64,000 bases of DNA from Megalobrama amblycephala. Lineage: Eukaryota > Chordata > Actinopteri > Cypriniformes > Xenocyprididae. Shown piece by piece: positions 1 to 11,385 of this stretch. Each line of letters starts with the position of its first letter. The first letter of the stretch is position 1. The position numbers and the translations under genes are program-made. The notes beneath the pieces were generated by a model. That model did no database searches. It was not told where the DNA came from and worked only from the letters and a program-made list of their open reading frames with translations. The stretch lies in the NCBI RefSeq assembly GCF_018812025.1, contig NC_063061.1:2506001-2570000 (forward strand). The letters are read 5' to 3'.

Positions 1-116
1 AAGCAGGGAAACACATTATCAATGTAAATATCATTGACCACCGAAATCCCTGCTCTCTGCCAAATATTAAATGCAGTGGCGTAACTTTGTTTTAAAAAGT
101 GGGTGGGACAAGAATG

Positions 117-154
117 TGTATGTGTGTGTGTGTGTGTGTGTTGGGGGGGGGGGG
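117..154. repeat. (TG)n / poly-G microsatellite
   Basis: About twelve TG units followed by a run of twelve G, lying inside the hAT element. Confidence 0.9.
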
Positions 155-319
155 TGTATTGTAATTGTATTATTACAATAATAATAATATGATATTAAAA
201 TTATAAATGTGTTAAAATATGATAGTTTCCCTACATCTGCTATAATACAAAATGTCGTTAGTCTCGAGAATATGTACATTAGTAGTTAATAAATACGACG
301 ATCTGCCTTTTATAATTGA

Positions 320-412
320 ATGACCTGATGGACTAGTGGCAGTAAATCCGTTTAGGGTGCAACAGGTTCTCGGTTCTAATCCAACCATGAGTGATTTTTT
401 TTTTTTTTTCAT
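320..412 (+). repeat. tRNA-derived SINE-like head
   Basis: A box-B-like GGTTCTAATCC at 372-382 preceded by a weak A-box-like GGACTAGTGGCAG about 40 bp upstream, and followed by a T-run. This is the layout of a tRNA-derived SINE 5' region. It sits inside the hAT and is short and diverged, so chance resemblance is possible. Confidence 0.35.
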
Positions 413-3355
413 TAAAACCAAAGATGTTCATCAGTGATTGTATATCAAGAGCAGGGACACGTTTATGTGTATTTTGTTTTGTGATTTCAACGTAACGAAT
501 AGAGAGTCTCCGCAACAGCGATTCACATCCGTGTGAAGACTGCGCAGTGTGCACGAGCGCCGAGAACTCTGTTGCACGCGCCTCTAATAACAGTGACAAC
601 GAGCACTCAACATGATTTCAAAAACAACACATCCCAGCGCCAAATCGCCTATTATTAACACAAATTGATAATCAACTAGAGGTGTTTCTTTTGTATTAGA
701 TATCCGCGAGATGTTTCAAAAAGTGGTGGGGACAATATCGACCCTTTCAAAAAGTGGTGGGGACATGTCCCACCCGTCCCACCCGCCCCACCCGCCCCAC
801 CCGCAAATTACGCCAATGATTAAATGCCTTTTCATTAAGTGAAGGGGGAAATAAAGGGTTACGATTTATAGGTGAAACCATTGGCAAGCGCTGAAGGCCA
901 AAATGGGTTCGGAATTGGGACCAAATTCGTAATGATTGCCGGACAATACAATTACCATACGGACAGCGTGAGATGGCAGTAAGAGGGCCACACAGTAGTG
1001 TGGCAGGTGAGGCAGGGGAACAGGAACCCTCTTCAATACTGACCCAAGACGGGACCCAATCACTGAGCCCAAAATGACTTTGAAACCAGAATAATGTAGA
1101 ATGTATATTTGCTGCCCAGTAGTAAAATAAGAAATTAGGGAGGGCAAGCCCGCCCTCAAGCTTTGGTTTTTGAAGTATTTCTCTACGAATTCTGGCTGGT
1201 CCTTTGTTCCAAATAAAAGATGAGATGTGTTGATTTAGAGTCTTAAAGAAAGATTTGGGTATAAAAATTGGTACACTTTGAAATAAATACAAAAATCTAG
1301 GTAAAACGTTCATCTTCACAGAATTCACGCGTCCAGCCAATGAAAGGGGAAGAGCCGACCAACGAGTAAAATCTTTCTGGACTCGTTGGAGGAGCGTAGT
1401 AAAATTAGCCTTGAACAGATCTAAGCATTTACGTGTAATTGTTACTCCTAAATATTTAAAACTATGGGCAGCGACTTTAAATATTGAGGTACTCATTGGT
1501 AAATCAGAAATTGTAAAATGTATTGGATATAATTCACTTTTATTTATATTCAATTTATAACCGGAGAAAAGGCTAAAGAAGTTTATAATTCTCAGAATTT
1601 CGGGCAGAGAAACAACCGGATCAGAGATATAGAGCAACACATCATCAGCATATAAAGAAATTTTGTGAACAGCATCAGCTCTCCTAATTCCCTGTATAGC
1701 CTGCTCACTACGAATGGCAATTGCCAGTGGTTCAATTACCAATGCAAAAAGCAAAGGTGAAAGTGGGCAGCCCTGTCTAGTGCCACGTTTTAAGGGAAAA
1801 AATAGAAGAGGATACTCCATTGGCCCTAACAGAGCATACTGGGAAGGAATACAAAAGTTTTATCCAGGATATGAACGCATTGCCAAAACCAAATTTCTGT
1901 AGTACATAGAAGAGGTAATCCCATTCCACTCGATCAAAGGCTTTCTCCACGTCAAGCAGCAGAAGTGCCTCTGATGGGTGAGAATTGGAAGAATAAATTA
2001 TATTAAATGCCCTTCTAATATTATGAGACAGTAATCTGTTTTTAATAAAACCAGTTTGGTCGCTGTGTATGATTAACGGTAAGACTGATTCAAGACGCTT
2101 TGCAAGCATTTTAGCCAGTATTTTTACATCTACGTTCTAAAGACTGATTGGCCTGTATGAACCACATTCGTGTGGGTCTTTGTCTTTTTTCAAAATCAAA
2201 GAAATACAAGACTGACGGAGGGTTGGAGGCAGGCAGCCATTATTAAGGGAGTCCAATAACATGTTTAGTAGCGCCGTTTTAAGTGTTCAAAAAACCTCTT
2301 AAAAAATTCAACAGGGAACCCATCCGGCCCAGGGGTCTTGCCGTTCTGTGTACTCTCAATTGCTTGCACTATCTCCTCTGCAGAAAAAGGTAATTCTAGC
2401 TCTTCTCTCATTGCATCTGATATTGTAGGTATGGACAGTGGTTCAAAAAAACTTTCCATAAGGGACCTATCCGTAAGGGGTTCTGATTTGTATAGCAAAG
2501 AGTAATAGTCTTTAAAATGGGTAGTAATACTAACTGGGTCAGTAATCAAATTGCCATCAGAGGATCGAATCTTAGAAATTAAATTTTGAGCTGACTTTTC
2601 CTTTAACTGAAGTGCAAGAAGTTTACTTGGCTTGTCACCATGCTCAAAAAATGCATGTTTAGCCTTCAGCAATAACTTTTCAGCTTGATGGGTTGATAAC
2701 ATATTAAAATCAGATTGAAGTTTGAGTCTTTTTTTGTAAATTCCAGGATCTGGAGAAGCTGCTAAGCCGAATCGAGCCGAATTATTTCAAGAGATAATTC
2801 TTCTAGCTTCTTCCTTCTATGTCGATTTACACAAACTGAATATGAAATGACTTGACCCCGAGCATATGCTTTAAAAGATTCCCAAATTATGGAAGTTGAG
2901 GTCTCAGGGATGGTAATTATCTCCAAAAATATATCTAATTTATCTTTTAATGAATCACAAAATGCTTTATCAGAGAGCAGTAGAGAATTAAATTTCCAAC
3001 TTCGAGAATCCAACATCTTATCTTGAAACTGAAGAGAAAGTGAAAGTGGAGCATGATCAGATATAACAATGCTGCTGTATGAACAGGCCTTCACTTTAGA
3101 CAACAATATCTGGTCTAAGAAAAAAGTAATCAATACGGGAGTAATTGTGGTGAACATGAGAGAAAAATGAGAATTGTCGTGCTGTGGGATATAAAAAACA
3201 CCATACATCGGCTTGACCGCAAGTAGTTAGAAGCGATTGAAGCGTAATTGCAGTTTTAGAGGGTTGGGCTGGTTTAGTAGATGAACGGTCTAGAGAAGGG
3301 TTCAGAGAACAATTAAAATCACCTCTAATAATGAGATTTAATCCCAACCCTGATA

Positions 3356-3510
3356 AAACACATCTGAAGCAGCTAATCAAGCCAGTTTTTTTTGTAGGCC
3401 ACTGACAACATAGTATTACATTATTAGTTTGATAATTAGGTTAATTAAAATATAAAAACACACTGTAAATGATAACTTCACACTCATTTAAATTGAACTA
3501 TGACACTTGT
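3356..3510. repeat. interspersed repeat, copy 1
   Basis: About 150 bp starting near AAGCAGCTAATCAAGCC are nearly the same as 10980-11130, sharing GTAGGCCACTGACAACATAG and the following 60-70 bp. It abuts the truncated 5' end of the L1. Confidence 0.75.
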
Positions 3511-4046
3511 AACCCGGGTAATCAGGTTGATTTAAAGAAAGCTAAGGAAAAGAAAAAAAAGAGAGGAAAGTTCCAGAAGGAAAACTGTTTTGTCCAATCA
3601 CGGCTCTCATTTCAGTGACTGACTCTCCTAAGAGCCAATGTTAGCAGCACTCTCATAAGGCCCGCCCACAGGTTGCGCCGGCGCTGCTGCACTGTCAGCG
3701 TGAGAGGCAGAGAACGAGTCTGACGAAGCAAGCAGCTGCACAGAGTGGTATTCTGAGACCCTCCGTAAAAGCTTTTAATATAGAGAGAAAAGAGATTAAA
3801 TGCAATAAATAGATCATATTTCTGAACGGATGTGGCCACATGAAGCATCGGGGTGAGAAGTCGACGAGGCAAGGATTTGTGGAGTAAAAGCTGATGCAAT
3901 CCAACGGAGAATCGGAGTGTTACAAATGAGCTTGTTTCTTTGAATATATGTGAAGCTAGTGCCTTGGTGAGTCACATTCTAAGTCATATTATCATATTAT
4001 ATGAGAAAAGAGTCACTAACTCAATAAGTAATGTTTGCCTATGTTT
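3511..4046. other. unassigned, moderately CpG-rich stretch
   Basis: No protein-coding segment is recognised. Positions 3600-3720 have a raised CpG density, and a donor-like CTTG/GTGAGT occurs at about 3963-3972, so a non-coding first exon is conceivable. Nothing else supports a gene. Confidence 0.3.
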
Positions 4047-5312
4047 ATAGAGTGCCTCAGGGATGACGCATTTTTGTAGGCAAAACCCAGAAGCGAGTTA
4101 GCATTTTTGGACTTCCGGTTCCAACGTCGTAAAGTCTATGGGTTTTTTGAATGGGTTTTTGCTAAATGGCCTGAAATAAAGTCTGTGGTTAACAAAGTCT
4201 CTAAATATTTTCACGTTTTGATCTATGATATGAAACACCAGTTATAACCCACTTTTGATTTTTTTTAACTTTTACTGTGTCTTAAAATCGGCGGTTCCTA
4301 ACAAATTGCTAAAAGGGACTACTTCCTTTGGTGGGGACTTTGGACGTCATCATTAAAAATGGGACATTTGGACAGCATTTCTCATGAAAAAGTGGATAAG
4401 TATTCATACACAGTGCATATCATAATCAGAGAGCATGTTTGTAAATAAAGTTGTTTTCTAAATAAAGTTTGAGGAAGCTTGGTGGTGACGACGTTGATCC
4501 GCGACCATGGTGTGCTGTAGTCCGTTTATAGCCTACTGTTAGCCTTTTATATCTGACGACTTTATTTAGGCTTCAAAATCTATAAATGTTGTGTTAACTT
4601 GTAAAGATTATCTTGATAGACAAAATGTGTAAGTGTAAGTCATAACCCTTTGTTAAACACAGAGCTTATTTTCTGCAATTTTCCAAAAGTCTATGGGAAA
4701 AATGCATAGGCTTTCAACCAAGGCTGCGTTCCAGTTCGGTTTTTAAATGCCCTTCCCTTGCTAACTTCCCTCGGTCTCGTTGACTCGGATGTACGTCATT
4801 GCTTACGTTGCACGAGTGCCCACTTCTGGCGGAAGCCTTGCAATGGGCTGAACTGGAACGTCCTAAGCCCTTGATCACTTGGAATCCGCATGGAGCTGAT
4901 TTATTATTTATTTTTTCCTCTTACAAATTTGTTTAATACAGCATTCTATATGTATATATGTGTGTTTTAAATGTTTAAAAAAATAATTAATATATCATAG
5001 AATTGTTTGTGGTAGGGTAAATTAAAGGCAATATGCGGTGACGTCATAATCGTGTTGCATTGTGGGTTGTGGAGCTGCCTGAAGTGTACACGTGAAGTAG
5101 ACTGTCTGGGTCTGTCCATGTAAACTTCCCTTGTCCACTTCACGAAGTGGAACGCACTTCAAAATGGCGGCAGGGATTCCCCCGAGGGGAAGTGTGTAGG
5201 GAAGTTCGCGAGTGCGTGTCTAAAACTGGAGTGGAACGCAGCCCAAGGGAACCCGTGCGCCGCTAACTTCCGGGTTGGCCTACAAAAACGCATCATCACT
5301 GGGGCACTCTAT
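4047..5312. mobile_element. TIR DNA transposon, non-autonomous, host of a nested element
   Basis: The left end ATAGAGTGCCTCAGGGATGA and the inward-read right end ATAGAGTGCCCCAGTGATGA form a TIR of about 40 bp. A shorter sibling lies at 45340-45703 with the same termini and shared internal sequence in the opposite orientation. No transposase is seen. TSD and superfamily were not resolved. Confidence 0.8.
4723..5242. mobile_element. nested 520-bp MITE (GCTGCGTTCCA ends)
   Basis: Perfect terminal inverted repeats GCTGCGTTCCA/TGGAACGCAGC are flanked by the 5-bp direct repeat CCAAG (4718-4722 and 5243-5247). It is inserted inside the 4047-5312 transposon. No coding capacity. Confidence 0.85.
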
Positions 5313-5452
5313 TTCTACGTGATCTCCTGCGAGAATTTCCTGTTTTGTGCCATATTTATGGTGTGTTCAAGTCATGTCGGAAAGATCGTATTTACGAGCA
5401 GAATCGACATGAACGCCACCACAATGTCGTAAATACCAGTGGGAAGCTCGTA

Positions 5453-7538
5453 ATGGACTATATGCACGGAGCGTTCTTTAGAACTTCCGCATTAATATAA
5501 GCCAGCTCGAAAACTTCCGGTGAGATGTCTTTTGCTGGTGTGTTGAGCATCAGTGTAATACTTAGGCCCAATCCCAATTCTATTTTATACCCCTTCCCCT
5601 TCCCCTTACCCCTTCCCCTTGCCCCTTGAAACAGAGTGTCAAGGGGTAGGGCTGAAAATATTCCCCTAAGAAATGGGACACCACTACTAGACCGTTACAC
5701 GTCATCATAAGTCGTTGCTAGCTCCTACGTCATAGATGCGACGATGTTTATCACACACTTCTAAGATGTCATCGATAGCTGTAGTGATCTCTGCTGCTTG
5801 GGCGACAGCTATTTTTACTATTAGTGCACATATCTCACAGTAATCAGGCACAAGCAACATAAACGTTTAACAGATGACTCACTCCCAAAGTTGTTTTGCT
5901 GTGTATTTCGATTTCAAGAAACGCTGCTCGTTTTCTGCACGAAAACGTATGAGCCTGCGTGTTTCCTCAGGAGTCCCTGGTTGATACAGAACATACAATA
6001 CTGATGAATAAGCACGCAAACTGAATGCACTCTTTGTTTATATCATGTAACGTACACGTATTTATGGACGTAACCACAACAAAACAATACATTAATCAGG
6101 CATGCGGCAAAAAGACAAGTTAGCTGCCACCGGATTTGAATTTATGTTGTCAAATCAACGCGGGTTTCAATAAAATATAAAAAATATGTTGTGGAACTAT
6201 CAAAAAGTAAAAAACATTAGCGAACTTTTTTCATAGCGATTTTAACCAGTCTTTTTTCGGAGAACATAACCGTATACATGAACATAAGATTAAAGGCAAC
6301 ATAAAACAAGTGATTATTTATTACTAAAATACTGTTTACCGTAAGAAAATACTTACATTTATGGGTCTCTCTGCTCGCTCGGTCGGCCATGTTGGAAATT
6401 TATCATACCCCTTCGTCTGAAGTGTGGTCCCGAAAAATCTTCGTTTGAAGGGCTACCTGGCCCTTCCCCCTACCCCTTCCCCTCCAACCAAATGAGAATT
6501 GGGACACCCCTACCCCTTCACGTGAACGCGTGAAACAAAGGGGAAGGGGAAGGGGAAAGGGGAAGGGGGAAGGGGTAGAATTGGGATTGGGCCTTAGTTT
6601 ATAATCAGAATATAGGCACTTAAATAGTCAGGCATAGCATTAATTTAGTTATTCAAACGTAAGACAGCATAGAAAATAAATAAATAAAGACGTACCTCAA
6701 TGTTCCTCCTCGGCTAAATTCAATTCGCCATCAGTTTTCACACTTTTATGTGAAAAAAAGCTTTAAAAATTAAATATTTATTGTGCACTTTAGTTAGATT
6801 AATTGAATAAAATGTGTGTTTTCACAAGTGTGCTGAAATCATTGATCTTGTGCTGCTCTGACTGACATCTGCCGTGATTATAAAGAGAGAGCGCGGTGCT
6901 CGCTTTCCGTGTAATTAATTCACAAGAAAAGTTATAGTTTTTCATAAGATTTTGTGAGTATTTCATATGTCACATTGACAAAATGTATTTCAAACCTAGT
7001 TATTTTATAATGTTTAATATTTAGTCAAAAACGAAATGAAAAACGTTTAGAGGAAATAGCTGATATGTGCGCAAATAAATGCTACTTTGCCGCCACCTGC
7101 TGGTTAAAGTGCTAATTACTGTCTTTTTTTATTTTTAAATAAGTGTTTTCTATCAAATGTTAAATTTCCTACATTTTTAAACGTTCGGTTTTTTCAATGG
7201 GGACAATCTCAGAAGGATTCAAATAATGTTTGTGGTCATCACATTAAAAATAACATTTGAAGTGCTGGAGAATAATGTGTGTGTGTGTCTAATTACAGAC
7301 ACAGCGTTTTTAAATGGTCCTAATAGCTTCGTCTTTATTGCAATCAATAAAACTGGTTTATTGGCAAATTAGGTAAATGTGATAACTGCATTAAAATATA
7401 AATACAACATTAAAAAGTCAACCATTGATGGTTTTGTGTCGATGTACAACGACTACAGAATGAACAGCTAACAGTTCACCGGAAGTGCCCGAGCTGGCTT
7501 AGCGACAACCAGGAAGTAACCCGTGCATATAGTCCATT
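5453..7538. mobile_element. TIR element with ~80-bp inverted ends
   Basis: AATGGACTATATGCACGG at the left matches the reverse complement of the right end. The similarity continues inward to CCAGCTCG and CTTCCGGTGA blocks, giving inverted ends of about 80 bp. Its interior is split by the Harbinger-like MITE. No ORF resembles a transposase. Confidence 0.75.
5565..6593. mobile_element. Harbinger-like MITE, 1029 bp
   Basis: Inverted termini GGCCCAATCCCAATTCTA are flanked by TTA on both sides (5562-5564, 6594-6596), the 3-bp TWA duplication typical of PIF/Harbinger. Subterminal CCCCTTCC-rich blocks recur in inverted orientation at both ends. No transposase or Myb-like ORF is present, so it is non-autonomous. 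Confidence 0.85.
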
Positions 7539-7825
7539 TTCTTTAAGCTCCGATCTGTACAAGTTGGGGGCGTGGCAGTGGTGAAATACCACAATACTTA
7601 CAGGTATTTAGCAGTGACATTGTCAGGCTTTTCTATTTACAACAAAGCAAGCTGATTACCAGTAAAAAATATGATAGCATCACAATATAAAAATGTAATA
7701 TGTAACAATAAAGTTTACAATGGCTTCATAAATTAATTAAAAAACATAAAAAAGCAATATACAACTAATGCACATTCTTTGCTCTACATTTTTCTAGAAG
7801 CAGAAGTGTTATTTTGTGTAATTAA

Positions 7826-8342
7826 AAGTGCTAAAGAGGATGTTTTGTTTTATACGTTTTTGCAGTATTACTTGAAACTGTCTTTACTAACTGATAAAAG
7901 ACTATTTATTAGGTGCACTGAAAGGAATAATATTAAAATACATAATCTGTGCACGAGGTAGGGCCTTGCGATCATCGCGTAAACGATTGGCCCTCTGGCT
8001 TGTCAATCGCTGCCGTGACGTTCCTTGTGAGAGACGAGCGCGGCTGCGCGCTCCAGTAACTTTCCACACTCCACAGGCGCCGCATGCAATGTTTTTGTCA
8101 GGAGACAGGAGTAACAACTGCAGATTATGAGTTACCTGCGGTGAGTCCGACATAATGAATCCACTAACACGCGAATGCCGGTGGTAAACGCTCGTGTTCC
8201 AATACTCGTGCACAAGTTTTGGGAGGCATTCCCTCGAAGTGAGCTGTGAAGGAGGGGGGTTGTTCTTACGCATGCGCTCATTTCAAAAACTCACTAACAG
8301 TCTTTGGTTTCTCTGTCGACGAAAAGATCCTCTTTAGCACCT
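7826..8342. mobile_element. TTAA-flanked element, 517 bp
   Basis: The ends AAGTGCTAAAGAGGAT and, read inward from the right, AGGTGCTAAAGAGGAT are flanked by TTAA (7822-7825 and 8343-8346). TTAA duplications are used by Kolobok and piggyBac; the ends fit a Kolobok-type non-autonomous element better, but this is inference. No coding sequence. Confidence 0.8.
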
Positions 8343-8463
8343 TTAATTTAGAGAAGGCACACCGCCATCATACTCCGACAAAAGTGACTTAAACGCACCT
8401 ACAGCCGTACACACGACTTCCCACCTCGTAAATACGAACTTCCCAGGAGGACTTGAACCCACC

Positions 8464-8820
8464 ATTAATCCTTTTGGAGAGGAATTGTCTGTGTATCAGA
8501 CGCGATTAAATGTGCACAATAGCGAGCTACCCACGGACCTGGTTCCACTTTGAACTGCTTTGAAATCATCAACTGGTAGGAGAATTTCAATTTTTCTTGT
8601 TTTTTGGACCCCATAACAGTATATATCATGAATAATAATCACACAACATATTTTTTTATGAATAAGCATTTATTAATAAAAAGTGAAAAAATGTATTTAT
8701 AAAACTTTTCCTTCGATCACTTTGAAGTCTGTGTTTTACAGTGATAGTCCCTAAGACAGTTCTTTTCATTTGAGAAGCACAGGCGAACATGCACTTGATA
8801 CAGTGTAGTTGTGTATCCAC
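8464..8820. other. unassigned stretch
   Basis: AT-rich DNA with no gene, repeat unit or structure recognised. Its last eight bases form the left hAT target copy. Confidence 0.5.
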
Positions 8821-9129
8821 TAGGGCTGTCAAAAAAAAAATTGAATTTCAAATATTCGTCGAATTTTTTTTTTTAAAAAAAGGCACATTCGAATGTAAAA
8901 CCCGTGCATTCGAATTTTTGCAGTGTCAAGAGGAGCGCAAGCCATGCTGACGTAACTGACGCGGCTTGTTTATGTTATCCAGTACAGCGCGGTGCAGGGT
9001 GCATTAATGTGTTAAATATAATGGAGTCAAAAAGTGAGTGCGCTGATGTTGACGCAAGAAAAAAAAAGACTGTGCTGTCTGCTATGGCCAACCAGTTCGA
9101 CGGCATATGCAGTCAGACCCTAAGCAGTG

Positions 9130-9475
9130 CTGAAGAAGGCATCAGGCCTTTGGAGCAGATGGATATGTATGAAAGAGAAGCTACGCTACCCGCTGACGAA
9201 AACCCTCTCAGTTGGTGGCAAAAACCGTGCGGTATGTTTGTTTCCACATATTGCGCAGCTGGCAAAGACATATTTAACCATACCTGCCACATCGGTCAGG
9301 GGTGCGTTTCCCAAAGCGAACTATGGTCGCAAGTTCCGTCGTTGCCAAGAGAGTTCAGTGGGACTTACGGCCATAGTTGACTAACGATGCTTTCGGGAAA
9401 CACACCCCCAGAGCTGAGCGCGTGTTTTCATCAGCTGGAAACATTGTCCAAGAAAAAAAAAACACCTTCAGGTGT
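9130..9475 (+). pseudogene. hAT transposase dimerisation-domain relic
   Basis: Plus-strand frames read ADENPLSWWQK, then after one frameshift FPHIAQLAKTYLTIPATSV, then after a small insertion ERVFSSAGNIV. These are the classic ordered motifs of the hAT C-terminal dimerisation region. The N-terminal BED finger and catalytic core are absent. The relic is broken by one frameshift near 9225 and by a ~110-bp palindromic insertion. It encodes no functional product. Confidence 0.8.
9300..9408. mobile_element. tiny ~110-bp palindromic MITE
   Basis: The left GGGTGCGTTTCCCAAAGC pairs imperfectly with the right GCTTTCGGGAAACACACCC. It interrupts hAT transposase codons between the IPATSV and ERVFSS motifs. 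CAG occurs on both sides and may be a 3-bp TSD. Confidence 0.75.
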
Positions 9476-9891
9476 TTTGACGAGCAATATGTGTAGTGAG
9501 CGGATTGTTTCTGAATGGCAGGTCGCTATTTTGTGTTCATGTAGTACAAACATTACGCTGTCTGTTGAAGCGTGTTTTCTCAGGTTAGTGTCGTGATGTA
9601 CTTACAGTTTTTTTGCACTTTTTATTACCTTACATTAATGACATCTTTTATTTAAAAACAGTTGTTTGAAAAAAAAGTGAATGTCATTTCATTTCAATAA
9701 AAGATGCGATGCTTGATTTGGTGTATTTTGTTTATTGCGCTCTCTTGCCCTCTTTTGTGGGCATAGCAGACAATAAAGCACTTTTTTCCTCTAACATTAA
9801 GTATTGCCTTTAGAATTCAAATATAATTCGAATTTTGCAAATATTTCAGAAAGATTTCGAATTTAGCTTTTCAGCCATTTTGACAGCCCTA

Positions 9892-10969
9892 TTATCCACT
9901 ATTGCAGTGTCTGCAGCATCCTCTCTTCGTCTTTACTGGTAAATGTGCAATCATGTCTTTGTGTACATCCAGTGGGAGGTGGTCCGATGACATCTTGGCA
10001 TTCTGAAATGGAAAAAGTTAAAAAATAAATAAGTGAATAATACATATGGATCTTATATTGTAGTAGATAAACTGAAAGAATAGACATGGTGGTAGACCAT
10101 GTGTCGAGGGTAGAGATCTAAGAATTATCCATCAAAGTATTATAATTTCAATGCAAATGCTAATCAAAATTCTAATCAAAATACTGTCTGGATCACCTAT
10201 TATGCTTTCTACATACCATTTACACCTGAATGATGCAACAGGCATCCAGAGCCTGTTTTTTTTTAAATATCCTAATAAACTGCTACTTGGGCAACACTCA
10301 TAAAAAAAAATCTCAGGAACATTTAGAAGTTAAAAAACAAATAAATTACAAGGCTACAGGGAGTTTCAGATGATGGAGTTTCAAATTCTACAGACAATTT
10401 ATTCCTGTGTATAATTATTGTCTAAACTAAACTAAGTACAAATTTAACAGAAAAGCACATTTAGAACTTCATAACAATGAATCATCTAACAGTTTAAATT
10501 TCAATTTGTGACCATGTGAGAAGTGCAGTGTCCTTATGTGATGTGTAGGAGCACAGGCTATTTTGACTACCACTCTAGCCCAACATTGTAGAATTACAAA
10601 ATAGACTTAACAATCTCTAAATTAAATTTGATTAATGTTTTCCAAAATAACTAAATATATCTGTGTTCTAGACATTTTACTTACTTGAATCTTGACAAAT
10701 CCAGTCATGTAAAAAAAAAAAAGGAGAGGAGCTTGATGCGAAGTTTGCAGGTAGAGTGAGTTCATGGTCAGATGACCGGACGTATAAACACTTATTCTAT
10801 AGTATTGTGAGGACAAAGAGTAGAACCCATTAACTATGTAAATGTGGTCTTGAGAAAAAAAAAAAACATTTGCAAGCCTTTTTTTAAAAATTGTTGAAAG
10901 TGGTGTAACAATGGGCTTTACCTTTTAACCCTTTTATTGCAAACTCACTGTGCTTCAGAGTTTATTGCC
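9892..10969. other. unassigned AT-rich stretch
   Basis: No coding potential beyond chance ORFs. Several A-runs are present. No repeat boundary recognised. Confidence 0.5.
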
Positions 10970-11135
10970 AACTCTAATCAAACACACCTTAAGCAGCTAA
11001 TCAGGCCAGTTTATTTGTAGGCCACTGACAACATAGTATTACATTATTAGTTTGATAATTAGGTTAATTCAAATTTAAAAACACTGCAAAAGATAACTTC
11101 ACACTCATTTGAATTTGAATTATGACACTATATCA
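10970..11135. repeat. interspersed repeat, copy 2
   Basis: Close copy of 3356-3510 in the same orientation, sharing GTAGGCCACTGACAACATAG and the bases around it. Confidence 0.75.
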
Positions 11136-11385
11136 CTATTGTTACAGGACTAGTTTTCTAAATGTACAATTTACAATTATTATTTTTACAATTAAATTAT
11201 TTTTAAAATAAATGATTTATTGATATAATTCAAATTATATTAAAATCATAATAAAATCTTTAAGTACATTTCACAAGATTATAAAAGTGGCTGTTTAAAA
11301 TAAACTTGAATAAGTGAGCAGAAAAATCTAGACATTTACCTTATTATTACCTGAGACTGACATTAAAATCGTCTTTGCAGGTTCT

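Larger units (their letters stand above)
74..818. mobile_element. non-autonomous hAT transposon (745 bp)
   Basis: The ends are CAGTGGCGTAACTTTG on the left and, read inward from the right, CATTGGCGTAATTTGC. They are flanked by the exact 8-bp direct repeat ATTAAATG at 66-73 and 819-826. CAGTG termini plus an 8-bp TSD are the hAT signature. No transposase is encoded. Internal content: a TG/G microsatellite, a tRNA-derived SINE-like head and short GGGTGGG repeats near the right end. Confidence 0.9.
1..3355 (-). mobile_element. 5'-truncated L1-type LINE, interrupted by a hAT
   Basis: Minus-strand non-LTR retrotransposon body that runs off the left edge of the window. It holds the C-terminal part of an APE-type endonuclease and a reverse transcriptase of L1 type. 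The endonuclease N-terminus is missing, so the copy is truncated near 3355, where an unrelated interspersed repeat begins. The element is cut at 66-73/819-826 by a hAT insertion. Skipping that insertion and one TSD copy, the reading frame runs on as KAFNIWQRAGISVVNDIY into positions 73-1. Several frameshifts show it is dead. Confidence 0.85.
1..3380 (-). pseudogene. L1 ORF2 relic (endonuclease + reverse transcriptase)
   Basis: Decayed ORF2 read in several frames on the minus strand. In 5' to 3' order: endonuclease residues with GDFNCSLNPSLDRSS and an SRIDYFF segment (3380-2762); RT N-terminal region with KTPGPDGFPVEFFK (2702-2265); RT palm with LLDVEKAFDRVEW (2109-1777); the GTRQGCPLSPLLFALVIEPL segment and the catalytic YADD (1652-1641) followed by the thumb and connection (1820-827). 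The C-terminus continues at 73-1 beyond the hAT insertion. At least three frame changes separate the pieces. The protein would have nicked DNA and primed reverse transcription of its own RNA. The family is clear; the exact L1 subfamily is not. Confidence 0.85.
5360..8463. mobile_element. TIR element hosting three further insertions
   Basis: The left end GGTGTGTTCAAGTC and inward-read right end GGTGGGTTCAAGTC are each followed by related CGTATTTACGAG blocks. Between them lie the elements at 5453-7538 (which itself holds 5565-6593) and 7826-8342. Without these the outer element would be about 500 bp. TSD unclear, possibly AT. Confidence 0.7.
8821..9891 (+). mobile_element. hAT transposon with transposase C-terminal relic
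   Basis: TAGGGCTGTCAAAA at the left pairs with TTTTGACAGCCCTA at the right. The flanks GTATCCAC (8813-8820) and TTATCCAC (9892-9899) match at seven of eight bases, consistent with a hAT 8-bp TSD. The interior retains the C-terminal part of a plus-strand hAT transposase. Confidence 0.88.

Noticed and set aside
3612..3904. Minus-strand ORFs of 95 and 69 codons
   Set aside because: No similarity, no splice or initiation context; they overlap in different frames in a CpG-richer non-coding stretch.
7902..8273. 123-codon minus-strand ORF
   Set aside because: Lies wholly inside the 517-bp TTAA-flanked element, which is non-autonomous; no transposase motif.
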